A stretch of 64,000 nt of DNA from positions 8,269,270 through 8,333,269 of the forward strand of contig CM046295.1 of NCBI GenBank assembly GCA_025267735.1, in the 5' to 3' direction. Below, one piece after another: positions 14,028 through 25,221 of this stretch; positions within the stretch are counted from its first letter, which is position 1; every line of letters begins with the position of its first letter. A program made the translations under genes and the position numbers. The DNA comes from Mactra quadrangularis (taxonomy: Eukaryota; Mollusca; Bivalvia; Venerida; Mactridae). The notes beneath the pieces were generated by a model, which did no database searches, was not told where the DNA came from, and saw nothing but the letters and a program-made list of their open reading frames with translations.

Positions 14028-14918
14028 CTTAGAAGGAGAGGCCATTTGTAGCTATCTTCCAAACTATGTTCAATGTATAAAATCTGTTAATCAAAATGGT
14101 AGTTTTCAATTATTTTCTTCCATCTGCAGTTAATTCAAAATAAAGAAATTACATTTAAGAGATTATCTTTTTCCTGCTTAATCTGTAAAATTTCATGTAT
14201 AGTTATATAGCCCAAATAGATCTTTTTACTTTAATCAATTCTATCTATAAACTATTACTAATATTAATCAAAGTCCTGAAAGTCCAACTTTATAAATTCA
14301 ATTAAAAGCCACTAATTATTACAGCACACTTAAATTCATAGACAAATGCTCAAGCTGTAGATATTTAGAACCTTAACATTATAATTACAAGTCATATTAA
14401 TGTTGATTATAAATGAATGCTCAAATTCTTAATAATACAGAACCCCAATAACATAAATCAATGATTTTCAAGTAGTTAATATTTTAACCTTAAACCATTG
14501 GTTAATATTCAAGATCTTACATACATAATCTCAATACATAGATAAATGTTCAAATTTTAATATAGTTTCAATAAAAGAAGTTCAAAAAATGTAGTTAAAA
14601 AATATTCCATCAATTATTTATCTTCTAATAGTTTTATCATAAGAATTCAAAACATTTATCATTCACCAAAGGAGGAAAGTGCTCCTATTTCCATCTCACT
14701 TTTTTTATTAACTTATATAGCAAAAAGAAAGGTTAAACATTGTTCAGTTACAGTAAAACTATGTTTTCTAAATGCTTGTAACAACAAAATGATGATATAA
14801 TTTTAACAACCACTATGTTCACAAATCCCACACACTGTACTATGAGTCATAGAGCTCACAATCTGAGTTTAGTTGACATGCTATTGAACCCATTTTTGTA
14901 ATACCAGGCAACTCTTAC

Positions 14919-14969
14919 AACCCCTTCAGCTCGGCGTTCATCCAGCTCTGAGGCCCGCGGACTGTTCCA
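14919..14969 (-). CDS. candidate 51-bp exon, tandem copy 2
   Basis: Same splice signals and length as copy 1. One substitution inside the exon is silent in phase 0 (GAG to GAA, Glu) and Arg to Lys in the alternative frame. The upstream ATG seen in copy 1 is ACG here, which argues against the first-exon reading as the general explanation. No family recognised. Confidence 0.33.
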
Positions 14970-15856
14970 CTTAGAAGGAGAGGCCGTTTGTAGCTATCTT
15001 CCAAACTATGTTCAATGTATACAATCTGTTAATCAAAATGGTAGTTTTCAATTATTTTCTTCCATCTGCAGTTAATTCAAAATAAAGAAATTACATTTAA
15101 GAGATTATCTTTTTCCTGCTTAATCTGTAAAATTTCATGTATTGTTATATAGCCCAAATAGATCTTTTTACTTTAATCAATTCTATCTATAAACTATTAC
15201 TAATATTAATCAAAGTCCTGAAAGTCCATCTTTATAAATTCAATTAAAAGCTACTAAGTATTATAGCACACTTAAATTCATAGACAAATGCTAAAGCTGT
15301 AGATATTTAGGACCTTAACATTATAATTACATATCAATGTTGATTATAAATGAATGCTCAATACCTTAATAATACGGAACCCCAATAACATAAATAAATG
15401 ATTTTCAAGTAGTTAATATTTTAACCTTAAACCATTGGTTAATATCCAAGATCTTACATACAAAATCTCAATACATAGATAAATGTTCAAATTTTAATAT
15501 AGTTTCAATAAAAGAAGTTCAAAAAATGTAGTTAAAAAATATTCCATCAAGTATTTATCTTCTAATAGTTTTATCATAAGAATTCAAAACATTTATCATT
15601 CACCAAAGGAGGAAAGTGTTCCTATTTCCATCTCACTTTTTTTTATTAACCTATATAGCAAGAAGAAAGGTTAAATATTGTTCAGTTACAGTAAAACTAT
15701 GATGTCTAAATGCTAGTACCAACAGAATGATGATATAATTTTAACAACCACTATGTTCACAAATCCCACACACTGTACTATGAGTCATAGAGCTCACAAT
15801 CTGAGTTTAGTTGACATGCTATTGAACCCATTTTTGTAATACCAGGCAACTCTTAC

Positions 15857-15907
15857 AACCCCCTCAGCTCGGCGTTCATCCAGCTCTGAGGCCCGCGGAC
15901 TGTTCCA
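15857..15907 (-). CDS. candidate 51-bp exon, tandem copy 3
   Basis: Identical to copy 1 over the whole 51 bases, with the same acceptor tract and GTAAGAG donor; the upstream ATG is present. Function unknown. Confidence 0.33.
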
Positions 15908-16439
15908 CTTAGAAGGAGAGGCCATTTGTAGCTATCTTCCAAACTATGTTCAATGTATACAATCTGTTAATCAAAATGGTAGTTTTCAATTATTTTCTTC
16001 CATCTGCAGTTAATTCAAAATAAAGAAATTACATTTAAGAGATTATCTTTTTCCTGCTTAATCTGTAAAATTCCATGTATTGTTATATAGCCCAAATAGA
16101 TCTTTTTACTTTAATCAATTCTATATATAAACTATTACTAATATTAATCAAAGTCCTGAAAGTCCACCTTTATAAATTCAATTAAAAGCTACTAAGTATT
16201 ATAGTACACTTAAATTCATAGACTAATGCTCAAGCTGTAGATATTTAGGACCTTAACATTATAATTACATATCAATGTTGATTATAAATGAATGCTCAAT
16301 ACCTTAATAATATGAAACCCTAATAACATAGAGAAATACTTTTCAAGTAGTTAAAATTTAAACTTAAATCATTAATTGATATCAAAGATGTTACATACAA
16401 AGTCTTAATACATAAAAATGTTAAAATTTGAATATACAT

Positions 16440-16560
16440 GTAGCTTCAAGAATGAGGTACAAAAATGTAGTTCAACAATGTAGTTCAAAAATGTAGTTCA
16501 AAATATAGTTCAACATTGTAGTTAAAAAAAATGTAGTTCAAAAATATTCCATCAAGTATT
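16440..16560. repeat. short minisatellite inside the third-to-fourth unit spacer
   Basis: Five to six imperfect copies of a 15-19-bp motif (gtagttcaaaaat). The expansion accounts for the longer 1004-bp spacing between the third and fourth ~940-bp units. Confidence 0.85.
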
Positions 16561-16854
16561 TATCTTCTAATAGTTTTATCATAAAAACTCAAAACATTTA
16601 TCATTCACCAAAGGAGGAAAGTGTTCCTATATCCATCTCACTTTTTTTTTAAAACTATATAGCAAGAAGAAAGGTTAAACATTGTTCAGTTACAGTAAAA
16701 CTATGTTTTCTAAATGCTTGTAACAACAAAATGATGATATAATTTTAACAACCACTATGTTCACAAATCCCACACACTGTACTATGAGTCATAGAGCTCA
16801 CGGTTTAGTTGACATGCTATTGAACCCATTTTTGTAATACCAGGCAACTCTTAC

Positions 16855-16905
16855 AACCCCCTCAGCTCGGCGTTCATCCAGCTCTGAGGCCCGCGGACTG
16901 TTCCA
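16855..16905 (-). CDS. candidate 51-bp exon, tandem copy 4
   Basis: Exon, acceptor and GTAAGAG donor are unchanged relative to copy 1. A 7-bp deletion nearby (plus strand agctcacggtttag, lacking aatctga) lies in the putative downstream intron and would alter a read-through frame but not this exon. This is the most upstream copy if transcription is on the minus strand. Confidence 0.33.
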
Positions 16906-17020
16906 CTTAGAAGGAGAGGCCATTTGTAGCTATCTTCCAAACTATGTTCAATGTATAAAATCTGTTAATCAAAATGGTAGTTTTCAATTATTTTCTTCCT
17001 TCTGATGTCACGTCGAAATA

Positions 17021-18139
17021 AAGAAATTACATTTTATCATATATCTGTATCCTGTTTAACCTGTTAAATGTCTAGTATAAATATATTACCCAAAGTATTC
17101 ATTATTTCAATCAATGAAGTTAAACTAATTAATCAAAGTCCTAACAAGTCATATTCATAAACCTTATTAAATGCAACTATCAGTCTCTAAAAACTATGTT
17201 CAGAATTTAATTATAATGTACCATAGGCCTACTTTCATTATCATTGATCAACTTATGCATTTAATGTCTAACAATTTTAAATACTTAAAACTATTCCTGA
17301 CAGCTGTAAGTGAACTATTATGGTTTAAGTCAAAGAGTTATTTAGAAACTACATTTAAGTCGCATTTTTACCCGATGGTGTAAAGAGAAAAATTATATTC
17401 TCACAAGAAATCAAATCTTGATTTTAAATAAATTTAAGCATGTTCTCAATTGGTTTTATTTTCATAATTATTCCCTGAATGGTAAATTCAAGGCAGTAAT
17501 TCAAAATTTAGCAAGAAAAAGTTACAGTTATTCATATCATTATTCTCTAAAACCATTGTATCATATCATAGAAGGTTTTAATAAAAAAGATAACCAATGT
17601 AATAATAAGGCATAAGACATGAAAAACCTAAACCTGAGCTATAAAGGTCAGTAACTTAAAATTACCCAAGGATTAAATTCAGTCGCTACATAAACTTCTG
17701 ATACATTATATAATATACATAAATAAAACTTTAAAAAAACTATCAAAATTCAAACTTTATTTATTAAAACATGCACTCTGTTCATGACTAAAACCTGGTT
17801 AAAGCAGCTTTTTCATATATAAACAACATGTACCTAGAGGCAACTGTGGTGAAGGGCAGCCTCACTTTCCCACATCCATTTATAGGATGCCACAGCTGGA
17901 AGCAGTTTTCTGTCATACCCTGGACCCAAAGATTTTCATAATCTATTCAATTAATCTTGTATCGTCTTACTTCTTTCAACAAGTTATTTTCCAGATATTT
18001 CAAATCGCCTCAAATATAGTAAGTTCAAAAATGACCAATATAAGACAGACCGTCAGTCGTTCCAAAGAAGTAAAACATAAAGCATTCAGTGACCTTGTTA
18101 TTATTAAGAATTGTAAAAATAAAAAGTACATATTTCTAT
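17021..18139. other. AT-rich spacer with one exon-like island
   Basis: The first ~150 bp are a decayed continuation of the ~940-bp unit (attaatcaaagtcctaacaag). The rest is AT-rich with no clear genes. The exception is a less AT-rich island at about 17830-17925 described separately as a candidate minus-strand exon. Open frames at 17171-17383, 17418-17615 and 17887-18144 on the plus strand have no domain signature. Confidence 0.5.
17866..17919 (-). CDS. candidate 54-bp exon
   Basis: On the minus strand, after gtccag, an 18-codon phase-0 segment reads GMTENCFQLWHPINGCGK and ends at AAA|GTGAGG, a good donor. The same frame stays open further, to TCT AG|GTACAT, giving an 86-nt alternative with a weaker donor. 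The acceptor tract (aatctttgggtccag) is only moderate. Base composition is richer in G+C than the flanks. The nearest candidate exons upstream and downstream on this strand also allow phase-0 boundaries. No family recognised. Confidence 0.28.
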
Positions 18140-20745
18140 TATAAGAAAATACCCTAAAACCTTTAACAGAAGTGCCGGTACATGTTGCTTAAATAAAAAA
18201 TACCATAAAACCTTAAATAGAAGTACATGTTGCAAATATAAGAAAAACCCTAAAACCGTAAGTAGAAGTACATGTTGCTAAATAAGAAAATACCCTAAAA
18301 CCTTAAATAGAAGTACATGTTGCAAATATAAGAAAATGCGCTAAAACCTTATATAAATGTACATGTTTCTAATGTCAGAAATACACTAAAACCTTAATTA
18401 GAAGTACATGTAGTTAATATAAGAAAATACCTTAAAACCTTTAGTAAAAGTACATGTTTCTGATATAAGAAAATACCCTAAAACCTTGATAAGAAGAACA
18501 TTTTGTTGCTTATATAATAAAATACCCTAAAACCTTAAGTAAGAACATGTGTCTAATATGAGAAAATACCCTAAAACCTAAGTAGAAGTACATGTTGCTA
18601 ACGTAAGAAAATACCCTAAAACCTTAAGTAGAAGTACATGTTGCTAATGTAAGAAAATACCCTAAAACCTTTAGTAGAAGTACATGTTGCTAATGTAAGA
18701 AAATACCCTAAAACCTTAAGTAGAAGTACATGTTGCTCATTAAGAAAATACCCTAAAACCTAAAATAGAAGTACATGTTGTTATCAAAAGAAAATATGCT
18801 TTAAACCTTTAGTAGAAGTACATGTTTCTGATATAAAAACACAATAAATCCTGAAATGAAGTACATGTTGCTTATATAAGAAAATACCCTAAAACCTTTA
18901 GTTAAAGTACATGTTGTTACCATAAGAAAATACTCTAAACCCTTATATAAATGTACATGTTGCTAATGTAAGAAAAATACCCTAAAACCTTCAGTACATG
19001 TTGCTAATATAAGAAAATACCCTAAAACCTGGAATAGAAGTACATGTTGCTAACGTAAGAAAATACCAAAAAACCTGGAATAAAAGTACATGTTGCTAAT
19101 ATAAGTAAATACCCTAAAACCTTAAATAGAAGAACATGTTGCTAATATAAGAAAATACCTTAAAACCTCAAATAAAAGTACATGTTGCTAATATAAGAAA
19201 ATACCTTAAAACCTGGAAAAGGAGTACATGTTGCTAATAGAAGAAAATACCCTAAAACCTTAGCTAGAAGTTCATGTTGCTAATATAAGAAAATACCCTA
19301 AAACCTTTGATAGAAGTACATGTTGCTAATATAAGAAAATACCTCAAAACCTTTGATAGAAGTTCATGTTGCTAATATAAGAAAATACCCTAAAACCTTT
19401 GATAGAAGTACATGTTGCTAATATAAGAAAATACCCTAAAACCTTAAATAGAAGTACCTGTTGTTAATATAAGAAAATACCCTAAAACCTTAAAAAGAAG
19501 TACATGTTGCTCATATAAGAAAATACCCTAAAATCTTTAATAGAAGTACATGTTTCTTATATAAGAAAATACCCTAAAACCTTTGATAAAAGTACTTGTT
19601 GCTAATATAAGAAAATACCCTAAAACCTTAAATAGAAGTACATGTTGCTAATATAAGAAAATACCCTAAAAGGTGGAATAGAAGTACATGTTGCTAATAT
19701 AAGACAATACCCTAAAACGTGGAATAGAAGTACATGTTGCTACCATAAGAAAATATCTTAAAACCTTAGATAGAAGTACATGTTGTTAATATAAGAAAAT
19801 ACCCTAAAACCTTAAACATAAGTACATGTTGCTAATATTAGAAAATACCATAAAACCTTAAATAGAAGTACATGTTGCTCATATAAGAAAATACCCTAAA
19901 ACCTTAAACATAAGTACATGTTGCTAATATTAGAAAATACCATAAAACCTTAAATAGAACTACATGTTGCTAATATAAGAAACTATCTTAAAACCTTAGA
20001 TAGAAGTACATGCTGCTAATATAAGAAAATACCCTGAAACCTTAAATAGAAGAACATGTTGCTAATATAAGAAAATACCCTAAAATCTTAAACATAAGTA
20101 CATGTTGCTAATAGAAGAAAATACCCTAAAACCTTAGATAGAAGAACATGTTGCTAATATTAGAAAATACCATAAAACCTTAAATAGAACTACATGTTGC
20201 TAATATAAGAAACTATCTTAAAACCTTAGATAGAAGTACATGCTGCTAATATAAGAAAATACCCTGAAACCTTAAATAGAAGAACATGTTGCTAATATAA
20301 GAAAATACCCTAAAACCTTAAAGATAAGTACATGTTGCTAATATAAGAAAATACCCTAAAACCTTAAATAGAAGTACATGTTGCTAATATAAGAAAATAC
20401 CCTAAAATCTTAAACATAAGTACATGTTGCTAATATAAGAAAATACCCTAAAACCTTAAATATAAGTACATGTTGCTAATATAAGAAAATACCCTAAAAC
20501 CTTAAATATAAGTACATGTTGCTAATATTAGAAAATACCATAAAACCTTAAATAGAAGTACATGTTGCTCATATAAGAAAATACCCTAAAACCTTAAACA
20601 TAAGTACATGTTGCTAATATAAGAAAATACCCTAACACCTGGAACAGAAGTACATGTTGCTAATATAAGAAACTACCTTAAAACCTTAAATATAAGTGCT
20701 TGTTGCTAATATTAGAAAAACCCTCAAACCTTAAATAAAAGCACT
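18140..20745. repeat. 46-bp satellite array
   Basis: About 55 tandem copies of a 46-bp unit with core GAAGTACATGTTGCTAATAT followed by aagaaaataccctaaaacctt. Units at both edges are diverged and of uneven length (about 40-48 bp), and the centre (about 19100-20600) is most uniform. Recurrent pairs of variant units (for example 'attagaaaataccataaaa') show block duplication within the array. There is no coding content. Confidence 0.97.
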
Positions 20746-21004
20746 CATTGCATATATAAGAAAACACATAACAAAGGCATATTAAGTTGTTAATAAAAAA
20801 ACTTGAAATTATAATAAAAGTGCATTTTGTTAATAAATGACAAAAAACCCAATAACATTGTGAAGAGAAGTGTATTTTGTTTACATTACAATTAGAATAC
20901 ATAAGAATAAATAAATGTAAAAGTCGAAAATAGAAAAAAAAAATCTAACGCTAAAATAACAAATAAAAAAACATGTTATTTACAGAAAAGAAAAACATGA
21001 AATA
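20746..21004. other. short AT-rich junction
   Basis: About 260 bp of A-rich sequence between the 46-bp array and the tetranucleotide array. It contains decayed fragments of the former (aaaacttgaaattataataaaag). Nothing else is seen. Confidence 0.6.
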
Positions 21005-22264
21005 AAATAAATAAATAAATAAATAAATAAATGAATGAATGAACGAATGAATGAATGAATGAACGAATGAACGAATGAATGAATGAACGAATGAACGAAC
21101 GAACGACCGCATGAACGCATGAATGCATGAACGAATGAACGATAAATGAACGAATGAACGAATGAATGAATGAACGAATGAACGAACGACCGACCGCATG
21201 AATGCATGAACGCATGAACGAATGAACGAATGAACGACCGCATGAACGCATGAATGCATGAACGAATGAACGCATGAACGATGAATGAACGAATGAACAA
21301 ATGAACGAATGAACGAATGAACGACCGCATGAACGCATGAATGAACGAATGAACGATGAATGAACGAATGAACGAACGAACGACCGCATGAATGCATGAA
21401 TGCATGAACGCATGAACGATGAATAAATGAACGACCGCATGAACGCATGAATGCATGAACAAATGAACGCATGAACGATGAATGAACGAACGAACGACCG
21501 CATGAACGCATGAATGCATGAACGAATGAACGATAAATGAACGAATGAATGAATGAACGAATGAACGAACGAACGACCGCATGAACGCATGAATGCATGA
21601 ACGCATGAACGATGAATGAACGAATGAACGACCGCATGAACGCATGAATGAACGAATGAACGATGAATGAACGAATGAACGAACGAACGACCGCATGAAC
21701 GCATGAATGCATGAACGAATGAACGATGAATGAACGAATGAACGACCGCATGAATGCATGAATGCATGAACGAATGAACGCATGAACGATGAATGAACGA
21801 ATGAACGACCGCATGAACGCATGAATGAACGAATGAACGATGAATGAACGAATGAACGACCGCATGAACGCATGAATGCATGAACGAATGAACGCATGAA
21901 CGATGAATGAACGAATGAACGACCGCATGAATGCATGAACGAATGAACGCATGAACGATGAATGAACGACCGCATGAACGCATGAACGAATGAACGCATG
22001 AACGATGAATGAACAAATGAACGAACGAACGACCGCATGAACGCATGTACGATGAATGAACGAATGAACAACCGCATGAACGCATGAATGCATGAACGAA
22101 TGAACGCATGAACGATGAATGAACGACCGCATGAACGCATGAATGCATGAAGGAATGAACGATGAATGAACGAATGAACGAACGAACGACCGCATGAATG
22201 CATGAACGCATGAACGATGAATGAACGAATGAACGCATGAATGAATGAACGAACGAACGAACAT
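21005..22264. repeat. compound (GAAT/GAAC)n minisatellite
   Basis: Built almost wholly from tetranucleotides gaat and gaac with interspersed gcat, gacc and cgatgaat pieces, arranged into recurring longer words such as gaccgcatgaacgcatgaat. A pure (aaat)n run begins the array at about 21005. The tetranucleotide basis leaves all three minus-strand frames open for about 435 codons with nearly the same Ser/Phe/Ile/His/Arg-rich translation. Identical content in three frames is the hallmark of a repeat, not of a gene. Confidence 0.97.
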
Positions 22265-22296
22265 ATGAAAACATAAACAAAATAAAAAAAACTCAC

Positions 22297-22386
22297 ATCA
22301 ATATAGAGTCCATGTCTTCTTTCCTCATACCATACTCTGCCATCAATCCATGTGCTGTTCTTGTGTTGATACCAAATGATGCTTTC
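22297..22386 (-). CDS. candidate 90-bp exon
   Basis: A textbook internal exon on the minus strand. The acceptor is ctttttactttttacag and the donor GAT|GTGAGT. The 30-codon phase-0 reading is rich in Trp, Tyr and His and contains IIWYQHKNSTWIDGRVWYEE, with an NST glycosylation-type sequon. One other frame (KASFGINTRTAHGLMAEYG) is also open, so the frame is not proven. The next candidate exon upstream (23302-23346) ends in matching phase. The donor lies only ~30 bp from the tetranucleotide array, so that array would be intronic. No family recognised. Confidence 0.48.
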
Positions 22387-22519
22387 CTGTAAAAAGTAAA
22401 AAGAACAAAAAAAGAGTACATGGTAATGATTACATGTAAAATAATTAAATACAAAACAGTTGAATACAATATATCATACAACTCATACACAAAAATAATA
22501 AAAAAAGGACAAAATGATA

Positions 22520-22600
22520 AAATAAAAACCCTTAACCCCTTAGCCATGTACCCTGAGAGAAAACCCTTAACTCCTTAGCCATGGACCTCGAGAGAGACCA
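22520..22600. repeat. two-copy ~35-bp duplication
   Basis: Two copies of an aaacccttaacyccttagcc word lie head to tail at about 22526 and 22561. The 22600-22950 stretch that follows is open on the minus strand over 76 and 90 codons in two frames, but has no recognisable motif and no matching splice signals. Confidence 0.6.
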
Positions 22601-23029
22601 TGATACCAACAAAGTTTGCTTCCCCCTTCAATACCTTAGGTTGAGATACATGAACCCGCGTGCTAGGCCCTTCCAGTGGTGCTGATATCACATGGGCTGA
22701 GAACGTGCCAAAGCCTGACTGGAAAAATCCTTGAGGGTTTTTGGCATACATAATGTTCAAGTACCTTGCAGACTGGGTGACCCAAACAGTGCCAGCGAAA
22801 TTCATAGGGGGTTGATAAGGAGAGGGTGGTCCGAGAGGCGAAAGGGAGCATGCATGAGAGGTGGGTGTTCATGAGGGGGAAGGGTTTAAAATGATGCTTC
22901 TCTGAGTTCTCTAAGAAAGGTGGTGGCATTTCCATGATTTCATACTACCAGAAGTTTGTAATGTTGTACAGTGTGTTGTAACAAAGAGATAAATCCAAAC
23001 CAACCATCAATAGACAGGGGGGTAGGGGT

Positions 23030-23113
23030 CAATGGTTTCAGTTCCTGAATCTCAGTACATTAAAGAACAGAATTTGTTGTTTAATGTACTAGGCCCATGA
23101 ACTGAGACCATTG
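23030..23113. repeat. hairpin element (38-bp imperfect inverted repeat)
   Basis: The left arm begins caatggtttcagttcctgaa and the right arm ends with its near complement (tgaactgagaccattg). The arms share gttSTTTAATGTACT near the loop. This looks like a small palindromic MITE or the remains of one. Confidence 0.7.
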
Positions 23114-23301
23114 TCTAGATACAACGTACCTACTCAGTGTTGAAACACAGAGTTAAATCAGAATGTATTGATGTGAAATGTAGATTATACACTAAAATCA
23201 TGCTCTATAAGAGCATTCCTCAAACCAAGCACTTTTGAGACATAATTCAAAGTGTCCCAAAATGAGACCAACATAATTAGTCAAATGCTGAAAAAATCTA
23301 C

Positions 23302-23346
23302 CTGGTCAAAAATGACATCATCAATTTTGATTCTATCCCATTGTGT
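23302..23346 (-). CDS. candidate 45-bp exon
   Basis: On the minus strand the acceptor tgtgtgttttttag is followed by 45 bases ending CAG|GTAGAT. The phase-0 reading is TQWDRIKIDDVIFDQ. One alternative frame is closed by a stop (TAG) and the other is open. Joined in phase to the 22297-22386 candidate it gives a continuous reading of 45 codons. No protein family is recognised. Confidence 0.42.
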
Positions 23347-23539
23347 CTAAAAAACACACACAGAAAAGTTAGATTTGAAAGTAAAATGGGTGTAAATATA
23401 CTCTATTATTTATCTAAATTTATTAAGTTTAGTTAATTTTCCTCCACATGAAAGTTAATATCATGTCTATTTGTTTACTATATTGAACAAGATTTCAATA
23501 TCACATTACACCATTTTATTGTACTAAATTTTATCTGCC

Positions 23540-23759
23540 TAAAGTTTTATAGAAATCAGATTCTTCGTATTATCAATAAATTTGCATGTTACAGCCGTCT
23601 AAACCTCTTTAATGTAATTTTATCAACACTCAAAGTTTGAAGTTTATTCTAAAGTTTTATAGAAATCAGATTCTACGTATTATCAATAAACTTGCATGTT
23701 ACAGCCGTCTAAACCTCTTTAATGTAATTTTATCAACACTCAAAGTTTGAAGTTTATTA
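23540..23759. repeat. 110-bp tandem duplication
   Basis: Two adjacent copies (23540-23649, 23650-23759) of a unit starting taaagttttatagaaatcag. They differ by only a few substitutions, so the duplication is recent. Confidence 0.95.
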
Positions 23760-24752
23760 TAAGCGGAGAACTATGAAATATTAACTATTAAATAATATCA
23801 TGCAAACATACATGTATTAACTTATCCAAAGTCACCTTAATTATCAATTAAATTGCTATGTTAGATAGAAAGCAATTTTAGGTCTTAATTATTTCAATGC
23901 TGAATAAACATACAAGCTAATGAGCCCCATTGCTCACAAAGTAATCATGGAACATCACTTGCACTGATACAAAAACTAATGAAAGACATTTCAATTATAG
24001 GCAGTCAGGCATAGCATTTGTTTGAAACCCTTTTCAAACCCATAATTTAATAAAATAAGTTGCTACCTAAGTTACATAGTAATGTATTAATCTATTGATC
24101 ATATTCTTATACTGAAGTCTCAAGCAATGATCCTGACAAATTCCAAATATAAGTATCAAAGCGCCAATAGCGCTGTCAGACCTGGGGTTTTGGTAGAGTA
24201 AATGTCTGTATACAACTCATGGAAGCAATACAAGAGACCTTTACCTTACATAAACTAGATAAGATATACACATGCTTCTTATCGTCTGCTTGTTAACGTG
24301 TAATGCAGACTATATTAATTGCAGTGGTAATTATCCCTTTATTTGCGCGCGCACAACCGAATGTAATCGTCCACTACAAATTTTAATGTGGATTTGCCAC
24401 AGTCCACTACTAAACATGGGGAAACTCCATGTAATAAAACTGAAGAATACTGAGCAATGTTTGAATATAATTTCTAACTGTAAAATTATACCATCTAAAC
24501 TTAATGAATTCTATAAGTTCAGCAGAATAATGAGGCCAAATATTACATTATTATTTCAACTTAAATTTATGGATCAATACAGATCAGCTGAAAGATGGAA
24601 ATAAATATAATAACAAATTTATAGCAGTATTTGAGTATCTGACTGTAAAGTTATTCACTATCATATACTTGATAGCCCTTAACTTAATAGTTTTCAGTAA
24701 AAAACAATATGGTCAAATCTCATCAGGTCAATTAAGTTTTAATAAGTAGAAT

Positions 24753-25213
24753 TAGGGCTGCTGCAAGTATCCGAGTACTCGGATATTCACGATCCCGACT
24801 AGAAAACCGAGTACGAATATTCGGCACTTCTGAAATTGTCGGATCGCGATCTATTGTTACAAAAAAATGAAAAAAATCAGCTAAATTAACCTCGTAAATG
24901 AGCTGCGCTACGTATAAAACATTATTTAACCTGATTTGTGCACCGCACATTTTCAGCACATACGAAAACCTCCTTGAACCTCTAACATGACGCTGTCGAC
25001 GGTTATGCTGAAAATGTAATAAAAGCTTCTGTTATTCTTCACTTTTTTTGTTATATTTATATGTATACTCATACATATATGAGTTGTATTTATGAATTCC
25101 TGTATGTTTTTTTCATTAACCGTTAATCATGGTTTGTGGTTCTTTTTGTGAATCGTTCTACATGAATCGTGGTTTGGATCATATCGCCACATGCTCAATG
25201 ATCCGCAGTCCTA
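24753..25213. mobile_element. hAT-type MITE (461 bp) with 8-bp target duplication
   Basis: Terminal inverted repeats TAGGGCTGC / GCAGTCCTA (8 of 9 paired) are flanked on both sides by the exact 8-bp direct repeat AGTAGAAT (24745-24752 and 25214-25221). An 8-bp duplication and TAGGG-type ends are typical of hAT elements. There is no transposase reading frame, so it is non-autonomous. Internal CpG content (cgatcccgactag, gtcggatcgcgatc) is higher than in the flanks. Confidence 0.93.
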
Positions 25214-25221
25214 AGTAGAAT

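Larger units (their letters stand above)
13850..17020. repeat. ~940-bp tandem repeat, four copies, each with a conserved G+C-rich core
   Basis: The landmark 'ttttaacaaccactatgttc' occurs at 13859, 14801, 15739 and 16743, giving spacings of 942, 938 and 1004 bp. Each unit has an AT-rich part plus a G+C-rich, CpG-containing core (ctcagctcggcgttcatcca; ggcccgcggactgttccact). The core and its ~200-bp surroundings are almost identical in all four copies, while the remaining ~700 bp show scattered substitutions and indels. The last copy decays after about 17010. The core contains the candidate 51-bp minus-strand exon listed separately. Confidence 0.96.

Noticed and set aside
20951..22296. Minus-strand open frames of 434-438 codons
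   Set aside because: Products of the tetranucleotide array; identical content in three frames and no domain.
24272..24604. 110-codon plus-strand open frame with a signal-peptide-like start and several Cys
   Set aside because: Length is near the chance limit for this base composition; the second half has no structure and no splice or promoter evidence was seen.
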